Assembly (NCBI RefSeq): GCF_001693775.2
Contig: NZ_MBEW02000001.1
Span: 173,187-237,186, forward strand
Source of the DNA: Criibacterium bergeronii
GTDB lineage: Bacteria; Bacillota; Clostridia; Peptostreptococcales; Filifactoraceae
Direction: 5' to 3'
DNA: 64,000 bases
Below the pieces are notes generated by a model, which saw only the letters and a program-made list of their open reading frames with translations, searched no databases and was not told the origin of the DNA. Numbering within the stretch: position 1 is the stretch's first letter; every line of letters starts with the position of its first letter. Position numbers and translations under genes: made by a program. Positions 17,208 through 24,527 of the stretch are shown piece after piece.

Positions 17208-17978
17208 ATGAACAAAACTGTTGATTTAAACTCTGATTTAGGAGAAGGCTTTGGTAGTTACAAGCTAGGTCTTGATGAAGACATCATCAAACACGTTACA
17301 AGTGCTAATATTGCTTGTGGCTGGCACGCCGGAGACCCACTCATCATGCAAAAAACAATTAAAAATTGTATTGCAAACGGTGTAGGTGTCGGTGCTCATC
17401 CTTCTTATCCTGATTTATTGGGATTTGGCAGAAGAAAAATGGATATTACTCCAAGTGAGGCTGGAGCATATATCTTGTATCAAATTGGAGCTCTTGAGGC
17501 TTTCGCAAAAGAGCAAGGAACAACTTTGCAGCATTTCAAACTGCATGGTGCTTTTTACAACACTGTGTCTGCTGACCCAAAATTAGCTGAGGCTGTTGTA
17601 AATACAATTTTGAATTATAACAAGGAGCTTATTATTATGGCTCTTAGCGGCAGCTACATAGCAAAGCTTGCAAAACAAAATGGTCTTAGAGTGGCTCAAG
17701 AGGTATTTGCTGACAGAGCCTACAATGAAGATGGCTCTTTAGTAAATCGTAAGCTTGACGGTGCAGTTATTCATGATGAAAATGAAGCAATTGCTAGAAC
17801 TAAAAAGATGGTTATGGAGGGCAAGGTTACAACTATAGACGGTAAGGAAATAGATATTGTAGCTGACTCTATCTGTGTCCATGGAGACAATCCTGAGGCT
17901 ATTAATTTTGTAATAAAGATTAGAAAAGCTCTTGAGGATGAAGGCATAAAACTAACAAGCATCAAAAACTTTTTATAG
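17208..17978 (+). CDS. pxpA: 5-oxoprolinase subunit A (LamB/YcsF family)
   Basis: PxpA acts with PxpB and PxpC to hydrolyse 5-oxo-L-proline (pyroglutamate) to glutamate using ATP. The 256-residue protein starts VDLNSDLGEGFG (residues 4-15) and holds the family's metal-site motifs ANIACGWHAGDP (~34-45), GAHPSYPDLLGFGRR (~59-73), LKLHGAFYN-type KLHGAFYNTV (~108-117) and ICVHGDNP (~228-235). SD GGGGG precedes the ATG. It is the first gene of a four-gene operon with 10-bp spacing to the next. Confidence 0.95.
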   Translation: MNKTVDLNSDLGEGFGSYKLGLDEDIIKHVTSANIACGWHAGDPLIMQKTIKNCIANGVGVGAHPSYPDLLGFGRRKMDITPSEAGAYILYQIGALEAFAKEQGTTLQHFKLHGAFYNTVSADPKLAEAVVNTILNYNKELIIMALSGSYIAKLAKQNGLRVAQEVFADRAYNEDGSLVNRKLDGAVIHDENEAIARTKKMVMEGKVTTIDGKEIDIVADSICVHGDNPEAINFVIKIRKALEDEGIKLTSIKNFL

Positions 17979-17987
17979 GAGACTAAT

Positions 17988-19193
17988 ATGGAAAACGAAA
18001 AGAAAAAATCCGACCTGTCCGTTTTATTAGGTGCTGCATTCTTAATGGCTACATCTGCTATTGGACCGGGATTTCTTACTCAGACAGCTAAATTTACTTC
18101 TGAGCTTGGTCCAACAATGGGATTTGTTATATTAATCTCAGTAGTTATGTCATGGGTTGCTCAACAAAATGTATGGAGAATAATTTGTGTATCTAAAATG
18201 AAGGGGCAAGATATAGCAAATACTGTTTTACCCGGACTTGGACACTTTGTAGCAATTTTAGTTGCACTTGGAGGACTTGCATTTAATATCGGTAACATTG
18301 GTGGTGCAGGTCTTGGTATGAATGTTATATTTGGTATAGATGCTAAAATAGGTGCTGCTATATCTGCAATTATAGCTATTGCTATATTTGCATCAAAATC
18401 CGCAGGTAAAGCTATGGATAAATTAACTCAGATACTTGGTGCTTTAATGATAATAGTTATATTAGTTGTAGTGTTTATTTCTCAGCCTCCGGTTGGTGAA
18501 GCAGTATATAGAACTTTTGTTCCTGATCATTTTCCAGTGCTTGCAATAGTAACACTTGTTGGAGGTACTGTTGGTGGATATATCACATTTTCAGGTGGAC
18601 ATAGATTGTTAGATGCCGGAGTATCAGGAGAAGAAAATCTTGGCAAGGTTACCCGCTCTGCTACAACCGGTATGGGTGTTGCAACTATAGTCAGAATATT
18701 ATTCTTCTTAGCCGTACTGGGAGTTGTTTCAAAAGGTATGCAGCTAGACCCTAAAAACCCTCCTGCCTCTGCTTTCCAATTGGCAGCCGGTACTATGGGT
18801 TATAAGTTCTTTGGTATTGTCCTTTTAGCAGCAGCAATTTCTTCAGTAGTAGGTGCTGCTTACACATCTGTTTCTTTCTTGACAAGTATGTCAAAAGCTG
18901 TCAAAGAACGTCAAAACTTATTTGTAATAGCGTTTATAACTGTTTCAACATTAATATTCATATTTATTGGTAATCCAGTAAAATTGTTAATAGTTGCAGG
19001 TTCATTAAACGGATTAATTTTACCTATAACCTTGGGTGCTATGCTACTTGCATCTAGAAATAAAAAAATTGTCGGAGATTACAAGCATCCTACTTTCTTA
19101 TTAATACTTGGCGTAATAGTAGTTGTAGTTGTTGCTTATCTAGGAATTAAATCACTTTCCGGATTATCCAAATTATTTGTACCGGCAAAATAA
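17988..19193 (+). CDS. NRAMP-related transporter of the 5-oxoprolinase operon
   Basis: This 401-residue protein has about eleven hydrophobic segments and clear NRAMP/LeuT-fold similarity. It corresponds in context to B. subtilis YcsG, between ycsF and kipI/kipA. At the positions where metal-transporting NRAMPs carry DPGN in TM1 and MPH in TM6, this protein has IGPGFLTQTAKF (~24-35) and FSGGHRLLDAG (~203-213). The metal ligands Asp, Asn and Met are thus not apparent, so Mn/Fe transport is doubtful. Position inside pxpA-pxpB suggests uptake of 5-oxoproline or a related compound, which is inference. Confidence 0.85.
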   Translation: MENEKKKSDLSVLLGAAFLMATSAIGPGFLTQTAKFTSELGPTMGFVILISVVMSWVAQQNVWRIICVSKMKGQDIANTVLPGLGHFVAILVALGGLAFNIGNIGGAGLGMNVIFGIDAKIGAAISAIIAIAIFASKSAGKAMDKLTQILGALMIIVILVVVFISQPPVGEAVYRTFVPDHFPVLAIVTLVGGTVGGYITFSGGHRLLDAGVSGEENLGKVTRSATTGMGVATIVRILFFLAVLGVVSKGMQLDPKNPPASAFQLAAGTMGYKFFGIVLLAAAISSVVGAAYTSVSFLTSMSKAVKERQNLFVIAFITVSTLIFIFIGNPVKLLIVAGSLNGLILPITLGAMLLASRNKKIVGDYKHPTFLLILGVIVVVVVAYLGIKSLSGLSKLFVPAK

Positions 19194-19205
19194 AAAGGAG
19201 AACTT

Positions 19206-19937
19206 ATGTATACTGAAGTTAAATATCTCCCAGCAGGTGACAGAGCCTTAGTCATGGAATTTGCAAATGAAATAGATCCTGCTGTAAACCAAAAAATTAG
19301 AGCCAGCATCAAGGCTGTAGAAAAAAGCTCTATTTCAGGTATCCAAGAAATGATACCAACCTATAGGTCTGTATTAATAATATACAACCCACTGCAAATA
19401 AAATTTGCTCAGCTGGTTGAGTCCTTAAAAAAAATACAAAGCTCAATCGGCAATGAAAAAGAAGAAACATGCATAGTTTTTGAAATACCTACAGTGTATG
19501 GTGGAGAGTATGGCCCTGATATTAATTTTGTAGCAGAGCATAATAATATAAGTGTAGAAGAAGTCATAGACATACACACATCCAAAGACTATCTCATATA
19601 TATGCTGGGCTTTACCCCAGGTTTCACCTACCTTGGCGGTATGAGCGACAAAATCGAAACCCCAAGACTTGCCACTCCTAGAACAGCAATCCCTGCCGGC
19701 TCTACCGGTATAGCGGGTAAACAAACCGGTATATACCCTATACAAAGTCCGGGAGGCTGGCAATTAATAGGCAGAACCCCTGTCAAGCTATACAATCCTT
19801 ACAACGAACCTCCTGTATTTATGCACGCAGGCGACTATATAAGATTTAAAAAAATAAATGAAAAAGATTTTGAAGAAATATCTAGAGAAGTAGAAAAAGG
19901 CAGTTATAAAATAGTTTCAAAAAAGGTAGGTGAGTAA
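19206..19937 (+). CDS. pxpB: 5-oxoprolinase subunit B (KipI family)
   Basis: PxpB is the smaller of the paired allophanate-hydrolase-like subunits of ATP-dependent 5-oxoprolinase; the B. subtilis homologue KipI also inhibits KinA. The 243-residue protein contains the motifs AGDRALVMEF (~10-19), the TYRSVLIIYNP region, YMLGFTPGFTYLGG (~134-147), AIPAGSTGIAGKQTGIYP (~160-177) and SPGGWQLIGRTP (~180-191). SD AAGGAG lies before the ATG; it is separated from pxpC by 2 bp, so the two are translationally coupled. Confidence 0.95.
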   Translation: MYTEVKYLPAGDRALVMEFANEIDPAVNQKIRASIKAVEKSSISGIQEMIPTYRSVLIIYNPLQIKFAQLVESLKKIQSSIGNEKEETCIVFEIPTVYGGEYGPDINFVAEHNNISVEEVIDIHTSKDYLIYMLGFTPGFTYLGGMSDKIETPRLATPRTAIPAGSTGIAGKQTGIYPIQSPGGWQLIGRTPVKLYNPYNEPPVFMHAGDYIRFKKINEKDFEEISREVEKGSYKIVSKKVGE

Positions 19938-19939
19938 AA

Positions 19940-21049
19940 ATGTCTATAAAAATTACAAACCCAGGTATGCAAACAACACTACAAGATGCCGGCAGATGGG
20001 GTTACCAAAATGTCGGTATGACAGTTGCAGGAGCTATGGACCTTTTTGCTCTAAGATGTGCCAACATTTTAGTAGGTAATGACCAAAATGAAGCCTGCCT
20101 AGAAGTCTTGATGATGGGACCTACTATAGAATTTGACGAAGACGAAACTATTGCTGTAACCGGTGGTAATTTGTCACCAATGCTAAATGGTCAGCCAATA
20201 AATAACTGGGAATCCATAGAAGTAAAAAAAAGTGATAAATTATCTTTCAAGGGTAAAAAATCCGGACTAAGATGCTATATCGCCTTTAGTAAAACTATAG
20301 ACGTACCCGTTATTATGGGAAGTAAATCTACTTTCTTGAGAGGTAACCTAGGTGGATTTGAAGGCAGAAAGCTTGCCAAAGGCGACGAATTAAAGTTAGG
20401 CAGCAAAGCTCAAGCAAAAGCAGGCAAAAAAATCGATGAAAAATATATACCTACCTATAAAAAAGAAGATACTATAAGATTTGTATTCGGACCACAAGAC
20501 GATGCCTTTACCGATGAGGCAAAAGAAACTATCCAAAAAAATCCATATGCAATTACAGCAGAATCAGATAGAATGGGATATAGACTTGATGGCGAAAAAA
20601 TAACCCACAAGGACTCCGCTGACATAATCTCAGACGGTATAGTCTTTGGCTCTATCCAAGTACCAAGCCATGGTAGCCCAATTGTCATGATGGGTGACAG
20701 ACAAACAACCGGCGGTTATACAAAAATAGGTACAGTCATTACACCTGACCTTTCAATACTTGCACAAATGGACCCCGGTTGTAAAGTGCAGTTCAAGGCG
20801 ATTTCAGTAGAAGAAGCTCAAAAAATTTATGAAGAATATGAAACTGCATTTGAACAGATAAAAAACAGCTTAGTAGAAGTTGCTCAGCCTGTCGATGCTC
20901 AGCCATCTCATGCAGAGTCTGAAAAAGCATCTCCAGTATCAGCACCAAAGGTAAATGCTCCTGCAACAAATGTGAAATTTGGAGAAAATTCATATACAAC
21001 AAGCTTTAATGGTACTACTTACAATATCACTGTTAAACAAGTTTTTTAA
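19940..21049 (+). CDS. pxpC: 5-oxoprolinase subunit C (KipA family) with C-terminal extension
   Basis: PxpC pairs with PxpB as in urea amidolyase-type allophanate hydrolases. The family core is present: NPGMQTTLQDAGRWGYQNVG (~6-25), SDRMGYRLDG (~210), DGIVFGSIQVPSHGSPIVMMGDRQTTGGY (~231-259). The usual length is ~310-335 residues; here the core ends near 310 and a Pro/Ala/Ser-rich linker (~310-344) leads to a short beta-rich tail (FGENSYTTSFNGTTYNITV). The tail resembles the N-terminal strand pair of biotinyl carrier domains but lacks any biotinylation Met-Lys-Met. It is the last gene of the operon, followed by a terminator. Confidence 0.93.
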   Translation: MSIKITNPGMQTTLQDAGRWGYQNVGMTVAGAMDLFALRCANILVGNDQNEACLEVLMMGPTIEFDEDETIAVTGGNLSPMLNGQPINNWESIEVKKSDKLSFKGKKSGLRCYIAFSKTIDVPVIMGSKSTFLRGNLGGFEGRKLAKGDELKLGSKAQAKAGKKIDEKYIPTYKKEDTIRFVFGPQDDAFTDEAKETIQKNPYAITAESDRMGYRLDGEKITHKDSADIISDGIVFGSIQVPSHGSPIVMMGDRQTTGGYTKIGTVITPDLSILAQMDPGCKVQFKAISVEEAQKIYEEYETAFEQIKNSLVEVAQPVDAQPSHAESEKASPVSAPKVNAPATNVKFGENSYTTSFNGTTYNITVKQVF

Positions 21050-21135
21050 TTAAATTTTTAATTTAATTATATTTTTATTAACGTCTTAAATAATTTACAC
21101 GTTTAGAGAGCGATAGCAATTTCACTTCCTAGACA

Positions 21136-21180
21136 AAAATCAAACCCCCGAAAAATATCTTCGTGGGTTTGATTTTTTAT
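21136..21180 (+). terminator. Terminator of the pxp operon
   Basis: AAAATCAAACCC (21136-21147) pairs perfectly with GGGTTTGATTTT (21165-21176) and runs into TT. It lies ~90 bp after pxpC. Confidence 0.85.
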
Positions 21181-21276
21181 AATTTCTCTTTTTTAAAAAA
21201 TATTTTAAAACACTAACAAATACTCACTAAAACACCGAAAATATCAAAGATAAAAATTTTCTTAAAAGACATTAAA

Positions 21277-21507
21277 ATGAGCGAAATAGATAAAGCATCA
21301 AAATCAATAGAAAAAGAAAATCAGCTAGTTACAAGCGTAATAGAAAACCTATCGGCAATAGCACAAGAAAATGCGGCAACTACACAGCAAGCAAGTGCAT
21401 CAGTAGATACACAGGTACAGTCAATAGCAGATATATCATCAGCAAGTGAAAACCTATCACAAATCTCTATGGTACTAAATGAAGAAGTATCTAAGTTTAT
21501 GCTATAG
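21277..21507 (+). pseudogene. Chemoreceptor C-terminal fragment
   Basis: Seventy-six codons encode only the C-terminal end of a methyl-accepting chemotaxis protein: a heptad-like helix with VIENLSAIAQENAATTQQAS (~27-46), a typical methylation-helix segment, ending NEEVSKFML. Ligand, membrane, HAMP and tip regions are absent, and the frame upstream is not receptor-like before it hits TAA. No Shine-Dalgarno precedes the ATG. It is a truncated relic and not the end of the receptor at 4160-6193, whose C-terminus differs. A terminator still follows it. Confidence 0.8.
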
Positions 21508-21534
21508 GATTAAATAGCTTACATTGAAAATTTA

Positions 21535-21582
21535 AAACTAAAAAACCTCCTTTGCTAAACAGTAAGGGAGATTTTTTAGTTT
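21535..21582 (+). terminator. Terminator after the chemoreceptor fragment
   Basis: AAACTAAAAAACCTCC (21535-21550) pairs with GGGAGATTTTTTAGTTT (21566-21582) with one bulge. It functions in plus orientation by its T-tract and is nearly symmetric. Confidence 0.75.
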
Positions 21583-21712
21583 AATTTTATATAAGTAATA
21601 TTCTATTTTTACTTTCAAATAAACTCTAAGTGTTGTATAATAAATAAATATGTTTACTTTAGTTTAATAACTATTTTATATACGCAATACGCAATTTTTT
21701 TTGGAGGATTTG

Positions 21713-22756
21713 TTGGACAATAATATAAAACTTACACAATATTCCCAAACAGCCGGATGTGCTGCCAAAATTTCTCCACTGGATTTAGCACAAGCTTTAC
21801 AGAATCTAAAAAAAATCCCAAATGAAAATCTTTTGGTAGGATTTGATACCTCCGATGACGCAGCAGTCTATAAAATAAATGATGAAACTGCAATAATACA
21901 GACCTTAGATTTTTTCACTCCTGTAGTAGATGACCCATATACCTTTGGACAAATAGCTGCTACAAACGCTTTATCAGATATATACGCTATGGGTGGAAAA
22001 CCTGTGTTGGCACTTAACATTGTAGCATTCCCTACTTGCATAGGTTTTGACATACTTGGAGAAATTTTAAAAGGCGGGCAGGATAAAGTCATAGAATCCG
22101 GTGCAACTTTAGTCGGTGGGCACTCAATAGTAGACAGCGAGCCGAAATATGGTCTGTCTGTAACCGGCATATGCCATCCAAATTATATATGCAAAAATAA
22201 TGCAGTAGAAGAAGGAGATTTATTAGTATTAACCAAGCCACTTGGCATAGGTATAATAAATACCGCAATAAAAGGCGGACTCGCCACAAAAGAGCAAACC
22301 GAAAATGTTACAAGGATAATGACCCATTTAAATTCATATCCACAAGAAATGATTAAAACCTGCGAAATAAAAGCTATGACAGATGTAACCGGATTTTCTT
22401 TAATGGGACATCTTAGCGAAATGGTCAATGGCTCAAATCTAAGTGCTGAAATTAAAATCGGAGACATTCCCTTCATAAAAGACTCACTTGATTATGCAAA
22501 AATGGGTATTATACCAGCTGGAGCATATAAAAACAGAGAGTTTTGTATCGACAAAATAGCTTATGAAAAAAGCCTTGGAGCAATGCCGGAATTCGATGTT
22601 ATTTTTGACCCTCAGACCTCCGGCGGCTTATTAATAGCTGTAAAACAAAAACATTTAGATAGCTTGCTGTCATATCTTAAAGAAACTGCACTTACCAGCT
22701 CAATAATCGGACAAATTACAAAAAGAAAAGAAAAAAATATAATATTAATAATGTAA
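21713..22756 (+). CDS. selD: Selenophosphate synthetase, Cys form
   Basis: SelD makes selenophosphate from selenide and ATP, the donor for selenocysteine, selenouridine or selenium-dependent hydroxylases. I place the start at TTG 21713 with GGAGG at 21703-21707, because an earlier in-frame TTG at 21701 overlaps that SD. Motifs: AGCAAKISP with a catalytic-region Cys where several anaerobes have Sec, FDTSDDAAVY and QTLDFFTPVVDDP ATP/metal region, GGHSIVDSEPKYG, and DPQTSGGLL near the end. Length ~347 is normal. No selA, selB or selenoprotein is visible here. It is followed by a GNAT gene 44 bp downstream. Confidence 0.95.
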   Translation: MDNNIKLTQYSQTAGCAAKISPLDLAQALQNLKKIPNENLLVGFDTSDDAAVYKINDETAIIQTLDFFTPVVDDPYTFGQIAATNALSDIYAMGGKPVLALNIVAFPTCIGFDILGEILKGGQDKVIESGATLVGGHSIVDSEPKYGLSVTGICHPNYICKNNAVEEGDLLVLTKPLGIGIINTAIKGGLATKEQTENVTRIMTHLNSYPQEMIKTCEIKAMTDVTGFSLMGHLSEMVNGSNLSAEIKIGDIPFIKDSLDYAKMGIIPAGAYKNREFCIDKIAYEKSLGAMPEFDVIFDPQTSGGLLIAVKQKHLDSLLSYLKETALTSSIIGQITKRKEKNIILIM

Positions 22757-22800
22757 CTTTATTTTAGGTTTAATGCCTTATATTTAATAAAGGAGGCGAA

Positions 22801-23559
22801 ATGATAAAAACTGAAATTTACGAAGAATACTTGATGAACTCATACCCATCACCTTTTACATTGTTAGATGCTGGATTTATATTGAGATTTGGCGGTATAG
22901 AAAAGCTTACAAATTGTGTTTTCCCTCTTTATGAAAAAAACGATAAATTTTTGACGCAAAAAATTATCGAAATCGAAAATATTCTTGAAAGCTACGATTT
23001 ACCGGTACTGTATAGGCTGACTTCCAGCGAAACGTATCAGCATCTAGACAGACAGCTTATATCTAGGAATTATGATAGAATTTCGTCCAGCGTGATGATG
23101 CGATGCTTACTCAAAGGCAGAAAAGACGAACTTTTTAGATTTGCTAATTTCAATGAAATTGGCATTTATACAGACCAAATGTCTGATGATTTACTTAGAG
23201 ATTATTTTTACCTAAAGGATTTTGACCAACAAAGTGGAAATATTTTTACTAGCAGTATGGCTACAAACCCGTCAGAAAAATTTTTTCTAACTCTAATTGA
23301 AGAAAAAGCATTGATAGGTCAAGCCCTATGTGTAAAGCAGGATGATGTGGTTGTAATACTTGATATCGTAGTAAATCAAAAACGCAGAGGCAGTGGATAC
23401 GCTACAAGACTTCTTTTAAGTGCTCTTACCTATGCCATAAGAATAAATGCACAAATAGTCTTAGCAGATGTACCAATAAAAAATGAGCCTGCATATTACA
23501 CTTTTACTAATTCTAATATGTTTGAGCCTGTATATGAGGCTTATTACAGAAAAAAATAG
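22801..23559 (+). CDS. GNAT-family N-acetyltransferase
   Basis: The 252-residue protein carries a C-terminal acetyl-CoA binding domain: VVILDIVVNQKRRGSGYATR (~183-202) is motif A, with RRGSGYA as the pyrophosphate-binding loop, followed by LLLSALTYAI and a terminal YYTFTNSNMFEPVYEAYYRKK typical of the fold. The N-terminal ~120 residues are divergent. Its substrate is unknown. The ATG has AAAGGAGG 5 bases upstream. Position between selD and glyQS gives no firm functional hint. Confidence 0.85.
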   Translation: MIKTEIYEEYLMNSYPSPFTLLDAGFILRFGGIEKLTNCVFPLYEKNDKFLTQKIIEIENILESYDLPVLYRLTSSETYQHLDRQLISRNYDRISSSVMMRCLLKGRKDELFRFANFNEIGIYTDQMSDDLLRDYFYLKDFDQQSGNIFTSSMATNPSEKFFLTLIEEKALIGQALCVKQDDVVVILDIVVNQKRRGSGYATRLLLSALTYAIRINAQIVLADVPIKNEPAYYTFTNSNMFEPVYEAYYRKK

Positions 23560-23605
23560 ATTTTTATGTTCACTAAAAGAACTTAAAATATACACTAAAC
23601 TCATG

Positions 23606-23640
23606 AAAGGAGAGTATGATTTTTCATACTGACAAATATG
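23606..23640 (+). promoter_or_regulatory. glyQ ribosome binding site bridged by a hairpin
   Basis: A strong SD, AAAGGAG (23606-23612), is 25 nt from the glyQ ATG (23638), too far for direct use. The intervening bases begin with a perfect 7-bp hairpin AGTATGA-TTTT-TCATACT (23613-23630), immediately followed by GACAAAT. Folding it leaves 7 nt between SD and ATG. A competing ATG at 23616 lies 3 nt from the SD and would start a 22-codon overlapping frame. The homologous glyQ N-terminus begins exactly at 23638. Confidence 0.6.
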
Positions 23641-24525
23641 AATTTTCAAGATATGATTTTAAAACTGCAAGCCTATTGGGCTAGCAAAGGTTGTGTCATG
23701 GTACAAGCCTATGACGAGCAAAAAGGTGCAGGTACTATGAACCCAAACACTTTTTTAAGAGCACTTGGCAAAGAGCCTTGGAGGGTTTGCTATGTAGAAC
23801 CGTCAAGACGTCCAGCCGATGCAAGATACGGCGAAAACCCAAACAGACTTTATCAACATCACCAGTTTCAAGTAATACTTAAACCATCTCCAAATAATGT
23901 GCAGGAGCTTTACTTAAAATCTCTTGAACAAATTGGTATTAACCCACTTGAACACGATATAAGGTTCGTTGAAGACAACTGGGAAAACAGCACCTTCGGT
24001 GCATGGGGCTTAGGCTGGGAGGTATGGCTAGATGGTATGGAAATTACACAGTTTACATATTTCCAACAAGTTGGAGCTATAGATTGTGAAATAGAATCTG
24101 CCGAATTGACTTACGGACTAGAAAGAATCGCCCTATTTTTACAGAAAAAAGACAATGTATTTGATATAGATTATACCGACAAGATAAAATACGGTGACAT
24201 ATTTAAAAAAGCTGAATACGAACATTCAGTTTATTCCTTTGAGGAATCAGACACAGATATGCTTTTCAAATTATTTGATACATTTGAAAAAGAGGCTACC
24301 CGCTTAGCAGACGAAGGCTTAGTTATGCCTGCATATGACTATGTACTAAAAACTTCCCATACATTTAACCTACTTGATGCAAAAGGTGCAATCGGTGTGA
24401 GCCAAAGAGCCTCTTATATAGCTAGAGTTAGAAATATAGCCAAAAAAATTGCATCAGCCTATGTTGCTCAAAGAGAAGAAATGGGCTACCCTCTGATGGG
24501 AAAAATTGATACGGAGGTGGAATAG
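23638..24525 (+). CDS. glyQ: Glycyl-tRNA synthetase alpha subunit
   Basis: GlyQ is the catalytic subunit of the bacterial alpha2beta2 glycyl-tRNA synthetase. The N-terminus [19 protein letters not shown] (residues 1-19) matches the family start. Signature regions include [15 protein letters not shown] (~30-44), [34 protein letters not shown] segments (~53-82) and [22 protein letters not shown] (~122-143). Length 295 is standard. It is directly followed by glyS (2-bp gap). Unlike many Firmicute glyQS operons the 78-bp upstream gap has no T-box; translation may depend on the hairpin-bridged SD. Confidence 0.98.
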   Translation: MNFQDMILKLQAYWASKGCVMVQAYDEQKGAGTMNPNTFLRALGKEPWRVCYVEPSRRPADARYGENPNRLYQHHQFQVILKPSPNNVQELYLKSLEQIGINPLEHDIRFVEDNWENSTFGAWGLGWEVWLDGMEITQFTYFQQVGAIDCEIESAELTYGLERIALFLQKKDNVFDIDYTDKIKYGDIFKKAEYEHSVYSFEESDTDMLFKLFDTFEKEATRLADEGLVMPAYDYVLKTSHTFNLLDAKGAIGVSQRASYIARVRNIAKKIASAYVAQREEMGYPLMGKIDTEVE

Positions 24526-24527
24526 TC

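Noticed and set aside
21713..22756. SelD as a selenoprotein
   Set aside because: The active-site codon encodes Cys; there is no in-frame TGA.
23560..23637. T-box leader for glyQS
   Set aside because: Only 78 bp separate the genes and no AGGGTGG-type T-box sequence or antiterminator is present.
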